Assembly (NCBI RefSeq): GCF_000382305.1
Contig: NZ_KB908018.1
Location: 124,001-188,000 of the forward strand
From: Vitreoscilla stercoraria DSM 513
GTDB lineage: Bacteria > Pseudomonadota > Gammaproteobacteria > Burkholderiales > Neisseriaceae
DNA length: 64,000 bases
Direction: 5' to 3'
Positions 43,871-52,720 of this stretch are shown piece by piece. The notes below the pieces were generated by a model, which had not been told where the DNA came from, did not search any database, and worked only from the letters and a program-made list of their open reading frames with translations. Position 1 is the stretch's first letter. Each line of letters starts with the position of its first letter. The translations under genes were made by a program, and so were the position numbers.

Positions 43871-43968
43871 TGTGTGCAGCTCTAAATGGAAAATGCTGTA
43901 ACATGTTTGCCGACAAGCACGCTATTTGTGTTTGTATTCATCATTAAAACGCAATCAGAAAGCGAAAA

Positions 43969-44856
43969 ATGGCACAGTTGAAAATTGCATTGGAGTGGTT
44001 CTTAAATCCAGATCATTTGCCTTTGTTGGCAGCACAAGAGGCGAGTGAGGACGAGATTGAATTGATTGCTCCAGACGATCATTATGATGGTTTTGAAGCT
44101 TTGGCTACGGGAGAGGTCGATATTGTCGTCAATGAGCCCTTGCATTTATTGGAAAAACACAGTGCGGCCATGCAATCGCACGGTTGTTTTTTTGAAACCG
44201 ATGGTGGTGTGTTGTTGCGTGAAGATGTCTTGAGTCGTTTGGAACAAGGCGAAAGCGTGAAAATTTGTTCACCTGTGTCCAATGATGTGACCGATGAATT
44301 GTGCCGCCGCATTGTGATGGTTTGGGCTTACAAGCAAGGTGTGGATGTACAAAAAGAGCAGATTCAAGTGTTGGAGCAAGGCTTTGACCACATCACCAAT
44401 TTGCAAAATGGCGCCGATGGTGCATGGTTGGCATTTGCCAATATTGAAGGTGTGATGGTCAAAGAATTGGGCATGCCTATTATTATGGTAACGACCAAAG
44501 ATGCAGGGATTCCGGGTTTTTCAGCTTTGGAGTTGATTGGTCAAGCGCAAGCTGCGCCTGAAAAACAAGCAGCGATTGCTCGCTTGGTTACACACATGCA
44601 AGAGGCGGTAAAAACGTGGCAAAGCCATCCTGAACAAGCTTTGGCATTGTGGAATCGTCACAATCCTGAGCCTCAAGCCGATGCCGCGTTAACCGCTGCG
44701 ATTGTGACAGATACTTTATGTCGTTTTGAAACCGAAATCGCACCAAGCGCGCAGCGTTGGTTGTCTGTGTGGGCTTATATGCAAGGTTTACAGGTCGATA
44801 TCATTGATGAAGAGGCTTATCATGCGTTGTTTCCGAGCTTGGAAGAAGCATCGTAA
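43969..44856 (+). CDS. NMT1/THI5-like protein without signal peptide
   Basis: 295 residues. The opening LKIALEWFLNPDHLPLLAA and the DIVVNEPLHLLEKHSA segment match the NMT1/THI5 fold, which covers periplasmic pyrimidine- or thiamine-precursor-binding proteins and the eukaryotic HMP-P synthase. There is no signal peptide, lipobox, permease or ATPase gene nearby, so it is probably cytosolic. By my alignment the His that yeast THI5 consumes is kept (His59), but the PLP lysine four residues before it is Asn55, and the CCCFC iron motif is absent. Function unknown; probably a cytosolic ligand binder. Confidence 0.7.
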   Translation: MAQLKIALEWFLNPDHLPLLAAQEASEDEIELIAPDDHYDGFEALATGEVDIVVNEPLHLLEKHSAAMQSHGCFFETDGGVLLREDVLSRLEQGESVKICSPVSNDVTDELCRRIVMVWAYKQGVDVQKEQIQVLEQGFDHITNLQNGADGAWLAFANIEGVMVKELGMPIIMVTTKDAGIPGFSALELIGQAQAAPEKQAAIARLVTHMQEAVKTWQSHPEQALALWNRHNPEPQADAALTAAIVTDTLCRFETEIAPSAQRWLSVWAYMQGLQVDIIDEEAYHALFPSLEEAS

Positions 44857-45271
44857 GATGATGGCATGGTAATCATGAATGTGTTAAGGTAAGTTGATGT
44901 AAGAGACGTGAAATCTGTACACATTGATACCAACCCCAAGTCAGATTGAAAGCTGACTTGGGGTTTTGTGATTTGGAATGTGTACGGTGAACTGATATGG
45001 GTATTTTGCTGGAATATTTTTAGCCTCAATAAGCCATTTATCATTTCATTTAAAACGACATAACAGTTTTATTAAAAATAGATAAAAGGGTGGGCAAGCT
45101 GATAAAGCTTGGCTTTGTAACAAAACCTCAATGACATGATGGTGGATTTGAGGTTTTCAGGACATCTTGTATCGGTTAAACTAGCAATCTGTCGTTTTAC
45201 ACAAAATTGGTGTCGCTGAAAGACAAGTTTTCAGGCTGGCACGCTATAAAAAACTGTTACATGGAACCACA
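44857..45271. other. Intergenic region with a nested inverted repeat
   Basis: 415 bp without a gene. The main feature is the two-layer inverted repeat at 44917-44985, listed separately. The remainder is AT-rich and must hold the promoter of the large oxidoreductase gene at 45272; I could not assign -35 and -10 boxes with confidence. Confidence 0.5.
44917..44985. terminator. Nested inverted repeat, probably a terminator core with outer arms
   Basis: Inner arms AACCCCAAGTCAG (44932-44944) and CTGACTTGGGGTT (44953-44965) form a 13 bp perfect stem followed by Ts. Outer arms GTACACATT (44917-44925) and AATGTGTAC (44977-44985) are also perfect. Together they would fold a 69-base hairpin with internal bulges, more than a simple terminator needs. 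Confidence 0.75.
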
Positions 45272-48200
45272 ATGACTGCTACCGCGCGCATTCGCGAAAT
45301 TCCGTACAACTACACATCATATTCTGATAAAGAAATCATCATCCGTTTGATCGGTTCCGAAGCTTGGGAGATTTTAGACGATTTGCGTTCTGAGCGCCGT
45401 ACAGGCCGCTCTGCCATCATGTTGTTTGAGGTTTTAGGCGATATTTGGGCGGTGATGCGTAATCCTTATTTGGTCGATGATTTGTTGGAACACAAACACC
45501 GTCAAGTGGCGTTGGTGGGCGAGATGCGCCACCGTTTGAATGAGATTCAAAAGCGTCGTGATGACAATATCAAAGTCGCAAAATTGCTGTCTTTGGCAGC
45601 GGTGGCGGTCGATGATTTTGATGCATCATTTGAAAAAACCCGCATCAAACGTGAGCAAATCGTCAAGCGTTTAAGTTCGATTACCAAAAAACACAATATC
45701 ATGTTTGACGGTTTGGCACGTGTGTCACATGTGACCGATGCCACTGACTGGCGTGTGGAATATCCATTTGTGGTGCTCAATCCCGATTCGGAAGCGGAAA
45801 TTGCGCCTTTGGTGAAAGCTTTGATTGAGCTTGAATTGACCATCATTCCTCGTGGTGGTGGTACAGGTTATACCGGTGGTGCGATTCCTTTGGATGCCAT
45901 GAGTGCGGTCATTAATACTGAAAAACTCGATTTGCACATGGGTGTGCAAATGGTGGCGATGCCAGGTTTAGAAGGCAAACACCCTGTCATTCATTGTGGC
46001 GCAGGTGTGGTGACACGCCGTGTTGAAGAAGCGGCAACAGCAGCTGGTTTTGTGTTTGCCGTTGACCCAACTTCTGCCGATGCTTCTTGTGTCGGTGGTA
46101 ATGTGGCAATGAATGCCGGCGGTAAAAAAGCGGTGTTGTGGGGCACAGCATTAGACAATTTGGCCTATTGGAAAATGGTCAATCCGCAAGGTCAATGGTT
46201 ATTGATTGAACGCGTGAACCACAATTTTGGCAAAATCCATGACCAAGATATGGCGGATTTTGACGTTCATACCTTAAAAGAAGATGGTAAAACCATTGTT
46301 TCAACCGAGCGTTTGAGCATTCCAGGTCACAAATTCCGTAAAGTTGGTTTGGGTAAAGACGTGACCGACAAATTCTTGTCGGGTGTGCCGGGTGTGCAAA
46401 AAGAAGGTACGGATGGCATTATCACCAGTGTCGCTTTTGTATTGCACACGATGCCAAAACAAACCCGTACGGTGTGTTTGGAATTCTTTGGTACGGTTGC
46501 CAACTCAACACCTGCCATTGTCGAAATTCGCGATTATTTGTTGGGTCACGAATCGGTGAAATTGGCAGGTTTGGAACATTTGGATTGGCGTTATGTGCGT
46601 GCGGTTGGTTATGCCACCAAAGCCGCCGGCAAAGGTCGTCCAAAAATGGTGCTTTTGGCTGATATTGTGTCCGATGACGAAAACGCAGTTCAAGAAGCAG
46701 CGGCACACATTGTGCGTTTTGCCAATGCGCGTGAAGGCGAAGGCTTTATTGCGGTGTCGCCTGAAGCACGCAAAACCTTCTGGTTAGACCGTTCTCGCAC
46801 TGCTGCGATTGCCAAACACACCAATGCGTTCAAGATTAACGAAGACGTGGTGATTCCGCTTGAGCGTTTGGGTGAATATTCAGACGGCATCGAGCGCATC
46901 AATATTGAGTTGTCGATTCAAAACAAATTGGCTTTGGTGCGCGCTTTGGAGGCGTATTTGCGCCATGAAAAATTGCCTGTGGACAAAATGGGCGAAGATT
47001 TGCCTAGCAAAGAATTGTTGGGTGAGCGTGGTCAATATGCATTGCAACATGTCGAAGCGGTACATGCTCGTTGGCAGTGGTTGTTGGACCATTTGGATGC
47101 GCCTTTATCTGAATATGTTGAGCGTTTTGGTGCTGAGGTTTTGGAAGATGCGAGCGCCGATTTGAACAACACTTGCTTCATTGCGATGCGCGATTTCAAA
47201 TTGCGTGTGTCGATTAAACGTGATTTGATGCGTCAAATTGGCGAGATTTTCAGCGGTCATGTTGACAAGAAAATCATGGAGCAATTGGGCAAAATTCACG
47301 GCAAAGTGGTACGTTCACGTGTGTTTGTGGCTTTGCATATGCACGCAGGCGATGGCAACGTACATACCAATATTCCTGTGAACTCAGACGATTATGATAT
47401 GTTACAGGTCGCTCACAAAGCGGTAGACCGTATCATGAAAATCGCGCGCGATTTGAACGGTGTGATTTCGGGTGAGCATGGTATTGGCATTACCAAGTTG
47501 GAATATTTGACCGATGAAGAAATGCAGCCATTTTGGGATTACAAAGCCAAAGTCGACCCACATGGCCGTTTTAACCGTGGCAAATTGATGCGTGGCAGCG
47601 ATTTGCGCATGGCTTACACGCCATCGTTTGAATTGCTGGGCGTTGAATCTTTGATCATGGAGCAGTCTGACATTGGCAAAATTGCCCATTCGGTCAAAGA
47701 TTGTTTGCGCTGCGGCAAATGTAAGCCTGTGTGTTCGACACATGTGCCGCGTGCCAATTTGCTTTACAGCCCGCGTAATAAGATTTTGGGTGTGGGTTTA
47801 TTGACCGAAGCATTCTTGTACGAGGAACAAACCCGTCGTGGTGTGTCGCTCAAGCATTTTGAAGAATTCAATAATGTGGCTGATCACTGTACTGTGTGTC
47901 ACCGCTGTGAAAAACCGTGTCCTGTGAACATTGACTTTGGTGATGTAACCGTGGAAATGCGCGACTTCTTACGCAAACAAGGCAAGAAGAAATTCAATCC
48001 AACGGCTGCCATTGGCATGGCGTTTTTGAATGCCAAAGATCCTGCAACGGTGAAAGCCTTGCGTATGGGCGTGGTCAATGTGGGCTTTAAGGCGCAAAAC
48101 GCGGCTTATGATTTGGCGAAAAAATTCAGTTTTGGTAAGCTCAAAAAACAGAAAAAACAGCCAGAGGCGACCACACAACAGCCAAAAATTCAAGAACAAG

Positions 48201-49102
48201 TGGTGCATTTTATCAATCGTCCATTGCCACGCAATGTACCGATTAAGACCGCGCGTGCGTTGTTGGCGATTGAAGACAACAAAACTGTGCCGATTATTCG
48301 CAATCCACAATTGCAAGAAGACACTGAAGCGGTGTTCTATTTCCCAGGTTGTGGTTCGGAGCGTTTGTTCAGCCAAGTGGGTTTGGCAACGCAAGCGATG
48401 CTGTGGCATGTCGGTGTGCAAACGGTGTTGCCGCCGGGCTATTTGTGCTGTGGTTATCCGCAAAAAGGTGCGGGCAATGTGGAAAAAGCGCAAGAAATCA
48501 CCACTGAAAATCGCGTGTTGTTCCACCGCATGGCCAATACTTTGAATTATTTGGACATCAAAACCGTGGTGGTGAGCTGTGGTACGTGTTATGACCAATT
48601 GCAAGAATACCGTTTTGAGGAAATTTTCCCAGGTTGTCGCATTATTGATATTCATGAATTTTTACTTGAAAAAGGCATGAAATTGGATGGCGTCAAAGGT
48701 CAGCAATATTTGTACCACGACCCTTGTCACACACCTATCAAAACCATGCAGCCGGCTAAATTGGCATCTGAATTGATGGGTCAAAACGTGCCATTGTCAG
48801 ATCGCTGTTGTGGTGAAGCCGGTACGTTTGCAGTGAACCGTCCTGACATTGCCACGCAAGTGCGTTTCCGTAAGCAAGAAGAAATTGAAAAAGGCAAAGC
48901 CGCTTTACCACAAGGCGAGCCTGTGAAGATTTTGACTTCTTGTCCTGCGTGTTTGCAAGGCTTGAGCCGCTACAAAGACGATGCCAATGTTGATGCCGAT
49001 TATATCGTGATTGAAATGGCAAAACATGTGTTGGGTGAGCAATGGCAAAATGAGTTTGTAGCCAAAGCAGCCAATGGCGGTATTGAGCGCGTGTTGTTGT
49101 AA
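45272..49102 (+). CDS. Large FAD/FMN-binding oxidoreductase with Fe-S and CCG domains
   Basis: 1276 residues. Order of domains: N-terminal DUF3683 (to about 165), FAD_binding_4 (PRGGGTGYTGGAIP near 193), FAD-oxidase C-terminal (AGDGNVHTNIPV near 690), two 4Fe-4S clusters (CLRCGKCKPVC near 810; CTVCHRCEKPC near 873), then two CCG domains (CCGYPQKGAG near 1060; CCGEAGTF near 1180). The fusion resembles YdiJ/D-2-hydroxyacid dehydrogenases, which feed electrons to the quinone pool, but is longer at the N-terminus. Substrate probably a D-2-hydroxyacid. The neisserial DUF3683 homologue has about this length. CAGGCCGC occurs at 45402-45409. Confidence 0.9.
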   Translation: MTATARIREIPYNYTSYSDKEIIIRLIGSEAWEILDDLRSERRTGRSAIMLFEVLGDIWAVMRNPYLVDDLLEHKHRQVALVGEMRHRLNEIQKRRDDNIKVAKLLSLAAVAVDDFDASFEKTRIKREQIVKRLSSITKKHNIMFDGLARVSHVTDATDWRVEYPFVVLNPDSEAEIAPLVKALIELELTIIPRGGGTGYTGGAIPLDAMSAVINTEKLDLHMGVQMVAMPGLEGKHPVIHCGAGVVTRRVEEAATAAGFVFAVDPTSADASCVGGNVAMNAGGKKAVLWGTALDNLAYWKMVNPQGQWLLIERVNHNFGKIHDQDMADFDVHTLKEDGKTIVSTERLSIPGHKFRKVGLGKDVTDKFLSGVPGVQKEGTDGIITSVAFVLHTMPKQTRTVCLEFFGTVANSTPAIVEIRDYLLGHESVKLAGLEHLDWRYVRAVGYATKAAGKGRPKMVLLADIVSDDENAVQEAAAHIVRFANAREGEGFIAVSPEARKTFWLDRSRTAAIAKHTNAFKINEDVVIPLERLGEYSDGIERINIELSIQNKLALVRALEAYLRHEKLPVDKMGEDLPSKELLGERGQYALQHVEAVHARWQWLLDHLDAPLSEYVERFGAEVLEDASADLNNTCFIAMRDFKLRVSIKRDLMRQIGEIFSGHVDKKIMEQLGKIHGKVVRSRVFVALHMHAGDGNVHTNIPVNSDDYDMLQVAHKAVDRIMKIARDLNGVISGEHGIGITKLEYLTDEEMQPFWDYKAKVDPHGRFNRGKLMRGSDLRMAYTPSFELLGVESLIMEQSDIGKIAHSVKDCLRCGKCKPVCSTHVPRANLLYSPRNKILGVGLLTEAFLYEEQTRRGVSLKHFEEFNNVADHCTVCHRCEKPCPVNIDFGDVTVEMRDFLRKQGKKKFNPTAAIGMAFLNAKDPATVKALRMGVVNVGFKAQNAAYDLAKKFSFGKLKKQKKQPEATTQQPKIQEQVVHFINRPLPRNVPIKTARALLAIEDNKTVPIIRNPQLQEDTEAVFYFPGCGSERLFSQVGLATQAMLWHVGVQTVLPPGYLCCGYPQKGAGNVEKAQEITTENRVLFHRMANTLNYLDIKTVVVSCGTCYDQLQEYRFEEIFPGCRIIDIHEFLLEKGMKLDGVKGQQYLYHDPCHTPIKTMQPAKLASELMGQNVPLSDRCCGEAGTFAVNRPDIATQVRFRKQEEIEKGKAALPQGEPVKILTSCPACLQGLSRYKDDANVDADYIVIEMAKHVLGEQWQNEFVAKAANGGIERVLL

Positions 49103-49120
49103 GTCTTGAAATCGTTTCGA

Positions 49121-49157
49121 AAAACGCTGTCTTATGTTCCATAAGATGGCGTTTTTT
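49121..49157 (+). terminator. Intrinsic terminator after the large oxidoreductase
   Basis: AAAACGC...TCTTAT, loop GTTCC, ATAAGA...GCGTTTTTTT. A long stem with a small internal mismatch (tg/tg) and a strong T-run. Confidence 0.85.
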
Positions 49158-49241
49158 TGTATCTGGAGACAAAATTTGGGCTTATGCTAAATAGAGAATA
49201 CAATCAAATGCATGCAGCTTGCACAGTCAGGTGGGTGAGTC

Positions 49242-49496
49242 ATGGAACAATTGGAATTTTTCAAAATACCCAATCCGTGTATTTCGGTATGTGAAAGCAA
49301 TAACCGTGGTTATTGCAAAGGTTGTTTGCGTTCGCGCGAAGAGCGGCAACAGTGGTTCACATATAACGATGCCGAAAAAAAAGAGGTATTGCGTTTGTGT
49401 ATACAACGGCGGCGAAAAATACAAATGGTTCATTTATCCAATATGCAAGCAGTCGATGCGGCGACCATAGTGGAGCCAGAATTGGACTTTGATTAG
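49242..49496 (+). CDS. DUF1289 cysteine-rich protein
   Basis: 84 residues. Four cysteines (13, 17, 25, 28) in the pattern NPCISVCESNNRGYCKGC, the defining motif of DUF1289, thought to bind a metal or Fe-S cluster. EERQQWFTYNDAEKKEVL is also typical. The function of the family is unknown. The EamA gene starts 14 bp later, so the two are probably co-transcribed. The start at ATG 49242 has AGGTGG about ten bases upstream. Confidence 0.85.
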   Translation: MEQLEFFKIPNPCISVCESNNRGYCKGCLRSREERQQWFTYNDAEKKEVLRLCIQRRRKIQMVHLSNMQAVDAATIVEPELDFD

Positions 49497-49510
49497 GGAG
49501 TATTCGGTAC

Positions 49511-50380
49511 ATGTGGATGTTGGTATTGTGTGTGTTGTGCAGTGTGGCGGTATCGGTTTTATTCAAATGGGCAAGACCAAAAGGTTTACAGGCCGCTCAA
49601 GCGATTGCAGTGAATTATGGGGTGACCATTCTCGCCACTTATGTGTTGCTGCAGCCTGATGTCAGTATGGAAAAAATCTATGTTTTGCCGTGGCATTGGG
49701 TGATTTTGTTGGGGGTGTTGTTGCCGACTGTATTTGTGTTCATGGCACAAGCGGTATATCGCGCGGGAATGGTGAGAGCCGATGCCGCACAGCGTTTGTC
49801 TTTGGTGATACCTTTGTTGGCGGCAGTATGGATTTTTGGGGAACATATCAGCGGCCTGAAAGGCATGGGCGTTGCTTTGGCAGTGTTGGCGGTATTGTTG
49901 ATTGTGGTAAAACCCAAATCTGAATTATTACAAAACGTACAACAAACCAATGTTGGTACGGGTGCAGGATGGATGTTGTTTTTGGTGTGGATGGGGTATG
50001 GCATCATTGACATCATTTTCAAGCAAGTGGCCAAAACGGGCGCGCAATTTTCTTTATTGTTGTTGGTGGGTTTTGTGGCGGCAGCAATCTTGATTTGGGG
50101 CTTTTTGTTGTTGAGTAAAACCCGATGGCATGGTTTCAGTTTGCGTTGCGGTTTGTTATTAGGCTTGCTGAATTTTGCCAATATTTATTTTTACATCAAA
50201 GCGCATCAAGCCTTGAGTGATACGCCAAGCGTGGTGTTTGCAGGCGTGAATGTGGGCGTGTTGAGTTTGGCAACGGTGATTGGGGTGTTGGTTTATAAAG
50301 AGCGTTTGCACAAAATCAATGTATTGGGTTTGTTGGTGGCGATGGTGGCGGTGGCGTGTTTGTATGCCAGTATGATTTAA
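49511..50380 (+). CDS. EamA/DMT-family transporter
   Basis: 289 residues with ten predicted helices in two repeated halves, the EamA layout. AGGGAG lies before the ATG. PKGLQAAQAIAVNYGVTI and VFAGVNVGVLSLATVIGVLVYKE fit the family; substrates are typically amino acids or metabolites and cannot be told here. Two GCGGCCTG-type words lie in the gene (49589-49596 and 49851-49858) and a third just after it (50420-50427). Confidence 0.85.
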   Translation: MWMLVLCVLCSVAVSVLFKWARPKGLQAAQAIAVNYGVTILATYVLLQPDVSMEKIYVLPWHWVILLGVLLPTVFVFMAQAVYRAGMVRADAAQRLSLVIPLLAAVWIFGEHISGLKGMGVALAVLAVLLIVVKPKSELLQNVQQTNVGTGAGWMLFLVWMGYGIIDIIFKQVAKTGAQFSLLLLVGFVAAAILIWGFLLLSKTRWHGFSLRCGLLLGLLNFANIYFYIKAHQALSDTPSVVFAGVNVGVLSLATVIGVLVYKERLHKINVLGLLVAMVAVACLYASMI

Positions 50381-50598
50381 AGCAGTGATTGTTTGAGTGT
50401 GAATGGATGGGAATGTTTACAGGCCGCTTTCAAAGCATCTGCTTGTGTTTTTCATGTTCTGTTTAAAAGAAGCATATCGTCACTGTCATGTTTGAGTTTT
50501 TATGAATCAATAAATGGGTGAATCTCCATTATGGTCATGACAAAATTATGGTAAAGCGTTAGGGTGTGGTTATTTGTAATAAAAGCAGGGGAAACAAT

Positions 50599-51297
50599 AT
50601 GAATGAACAATGGCTCAGCATCGCTTCTGATGATGGTTTTCAAACGCAGGTATTTGTGGTGCGTCCTGAAAAACCTGCTAAAGCCGCAGTTTTGGTTGCG
50701 ATGGAGATTTTTGGTGTCAATAGCCACATTCAAGATGTGTGTCGCCGTTTGGCAAAAGAAGGCTATTTGGCGATGGCACCACAATTGTTTGACCGTGTGG
50801 AAACAAACGTCAATATGGCGTATGGCGCGGCAGACATTGAGCATGGCAAGGCTTTGAAACAAGAAATCGAAGTGATATTCAAAGCGCCAGTGATGAGCGA
50901 TATCCAAGCATGTATTGATTGGGCGTATGACAATGAACATGTCAATAAAGTGGGCATGATGGGTTTTTGTTGGGGCGGCCTGAATACTTGGCGTGCAGCA
51001 CAACAGGCGCAAGGCTTGTGGGCGGCGATTTGTTATTATGGCGGTGGCATGGTTGCGGAGGTGGAATTGCAAAACAAGCCGATTGCGCCTGTGTTGGCAC
51101 ATTTTTCGGATAATGACATGACCACTCCGATGGACGGCATTGATGTTTTGCGTGAAAAATATGCCGATGAAGTGGTGGTGTATGTCTATCCTGCGGCGCA
51201 TGGATTCAATTGCAATCAGCGAGCAGCTTACAACGAAGGTGCGGCTGAGGTGGCGTGGCAGCGTTCAATGGCATTTTTGCGCATGTGTTTGGCGTGA
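50599..51297 (+). CDS. Dienelactone hydrolase family protein
   Basis: 232 residues from ATG 50599 (MNEQWLSIASDDGFQ), with AGGGGA before it. The alpha/beta-hydrolase triad with a cysteine nucleophile: GFCWGG, the acid in FSDNDMTTP and His in AAHGFNC. EIFGVNSHIQDVCRRLA is a strong family mark. It hydrolyses dienelactone or related esters; in a non-degrader it is probably a general carboxymethylenebutenolidase-like enzyme. GCGGCCTG is at 50975-50982 and GCGTCCTG at 50661-50668. A hairpin terminator follows. Confidence 0.9.
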   Translation: MNEQWLSIASDDGFQTQVFVVRPEKPAKAAVLVAMEIFGVNSHIQDVCRRLAKEGYLAMAPQLFDRVETNVNMAYGAADIEHGKALKQEIEVIFKAPVMSDIQACIDWAYDNEHVNKVGMMGFCWGGLNTWRAAQQAQGLWAAICYYGGGMVAEVELQNKPIAPVLAHFSDNDMTTPMDGIDVLREKYADEVVVYVYPAAHGFNCNQRAAYNEGAAEVAWQRSMAFLRMCLA

Positions 51298-51330
51298 ATG
51301 TAAACCAAATTTAACGCATAAAAGCGGTAC

Positions 51331-51365
51331 AATAGCGGCTTCTGACGGCAGGTGCCGCTATTTTT
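51331..51365 (+). terminator. Hairpin terminator just before cysM
   Basis: AATAGCGGC (51331-51339), 14-base loop, GCCGCTATT (51354-51362) with a T-run to 51365. It lies 20 bp before the cysM start, so it ends the dienelactone hydrolase transcript or attenuates entry into cysM. Confidence 0.75.
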
Positions 51366-51385
51366 GCAGTGAATGAAGGATGACT

Positions 51386-52300
51386 ATGTCGCAAAACAAT
51401 GTGTTTGCTCAACAAGAATATTTATTGGATGCATTTGTAGGTAAAACACCTTTGGTACGTTTGCAGCGTTTATCAGATGCAGGTGCGGGCGTGGTGTTGG
51501 CCAAATTGGAAGGCAACAATCCAGCAGGTTCGGTCAAAGACCGTCCAGCTTACAATATGATTATGCAGGCGGAAAAACGCGGTGACATCAAACCGGGTGA
51601 CACTTTGATTGAGGCGACTTCAGGCAATACGGGCATTGCTTTGGCGATGGTGGCGGCGATGCGTGGCTACAAAATGCAATTGATTATGCCTAACAATATG
51701 AGCCAAGAACGTAAAGATGCGATGCGTGTGTATGGTGCTGAGTTGATTGAAGTGAGCAAAGAACAAGGCATGGAAGGCGCGCGCGATTTGGCGTTGCAGC
51801 TTCAAGCCGAAGGCAAAGGCATAGTGTTAGACCAATTTGCCAATCCAGACAATTACGAAGCGCATTACTTGACTACGGGTCCTGAATTGTGGGCACAAAC
51901 GCAAGGCAAAATCACCCATTTTGTCAGCTCTATGGGCACCACAGGCACGATTATGGGCGTGTCTAAATATTTAAAAGAGCAAAATCCAGACGTGCAAATT
52001 GTCGGTTTACAGCCTGCCGAAGGCTCAAGCATTCCGGGCATTCGTCGTTGGCCGCAAGAGTATTTGCCAAAAATCTTTGATGCTTCGCGTGTGGATGTGA
52101 TTATGGATGTCGAGCAAAGCGATGCCGAAACGACCATGCGCCAATTGGCGACTGAAGAAGGCATTGCCGCTGGCGTGTCTTCGGGCGGTGCGGCTTGGGC
52201 GGCTTTGCAAATTGCCAAAGACCATCCAGATGCGGTGATTGTGTGTATTGTGTGTGACCGCGCGGATCGTTATTTGTCTACGGGCGTGTTTTCAGCATAA
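51386..52300 (+). CDS. cysM: Cysteine synthase B
   Basis: 304 residues, PLP enzyme that makes cysteine from O-acetylserine and sulfide or thiosulfate. The PLP lysine is in NNPAGSVKDRPA; EATSGNTGIALAM and SSMGTTGTIMG bind the phosphate and substrate. The IPGIRRWPQEYLPKIFD segment favours CysM over CysK. Start taken at ATG 51386, as AAGG stands seven bases upstream; ATG 51380 is the alternative. It is followed by a reversed DUS-like pair. Confidence 0.93.
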   Translation: MSQNNVFAQQEYLLDAFVGKTPLVRLQRLSDAGAGVVLAKLEGNNPAGSVKDRPAYNMIMQAEKRGDIKPGDTLIEATSGNTGIALAMVAAMRGYKMQLIMPNNMSQERKDAMRVYGAELIEVSKEQGMEGARDLALQLQAEGKGIVLDQFANPDNYEAHYLTTGPELWAQTQGKITHFVSSMGTTGTIMGVSKYLKEQNPDVQIVGLQPAEGSSIPGIRRWPQEYLPKIFDASRVDVIMDVEQSDAETTMRQLATEEGIAAGVSSGGAAWAALQIAKDHPDAVIVCIVCDRADRYLSTGVFSA

Positions 52301-52308
52301 ATCCATCT

Positions 52309-52341
52309 TTTACAGGACGCTTTCAAGCAGCGTCCTGTAAA
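52309..52341. repeat. DUS-like pair in reversed (tail-to-tail) order
   Basis: TTTACAGGACGCT (52309-52321), seven-base spacer, AGCGTCCTGTAAA (52329-52341). The arms face the opposite way from the terminator pairs, so the hairpin ends in CTGTAAA and has no U-tract. It is unlikely to be a terminator for cysM. A variant word AAGCGACCTGTAAA lies further on at about 52385. Confidence 0.75.
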
Positions 52342-52413
52342 TTTGTTTTGAATGTATGGGATGGTTGATACCGAAAGCATGATGAAGCGACCTGTAAAAT
52401 AAGGGAGTCAAAA

Positions 52414-52707
52414 ATGTATGTGGTGATTTTTAGAGCAACAATTGATCAATTGGACGAAGATTATGTGCAAACTGCTCAATATTTGCGTCAATTGGCGATA
52501 AATGAATACCATTGCATTGATTTTCAAGCTTGTGGTCAAGGCAATGATGAAATCGCGGTTTCATATTGGCACAGCTTAGGCGATATTCAAGCATGGCGTC
52601 ATAATGTCGACCATCAAATTGCTCAAAACAAAGGTGTCTGGAAGTGGTACAAATCTTGTCGCGTGGAAATTGCTGAAATTGTGCGACAATACGAACGTTC
52701 TCAATAA
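52414..52707 (+). CDS. ABM-domain (antibiotic biosynthesis monooxygenase-like) protein
   Basis: 97 residues, a ferredoxin-like alpha/beta fold of the ABM family (MYVVIFRATIDQLDEDY; ISYWHSL-like EIAVSYWHSLGDIQAWR; HQIAQNKGVWKWYKS). AAGGGAG precedes the ATG. Such proteins are often small oxygenases or heme-interacting proteins, but many lack a known reaction. This one resembles the YqjZ subgroup rather than IsdG and lacks the Asn/Trp/His set seen in the IsdG-like gene at 63202. lspA follows after 13 bp. Confidence 0.8.
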   Translation: MYVVIFRATIDQLDEDYVQTAQYLRQLAINEYHCIDFQACGQGNDEIAVSYWHSLGDIQAWRHNVDHQIAQNKGVWKWYKSCRVEIAEIVRQYERSQ

Positions 52708-52720
52708 AGTTAATCAGTTT

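Noticed and set aside
47969..48655. 228-residue minus-strand open frame inside the large oxidoreductase
   Set aside because: The plus strand codes for conserved Fe-S and CCG domains; the opposite frame has no family features.
50500..51201. 233-residue minus-strand frame opposite the dienelactone hydrolase
   Set aside because: Rich in His, Arg and Ile with no domain; the plus-strand enzyme has its full catalytic triad.
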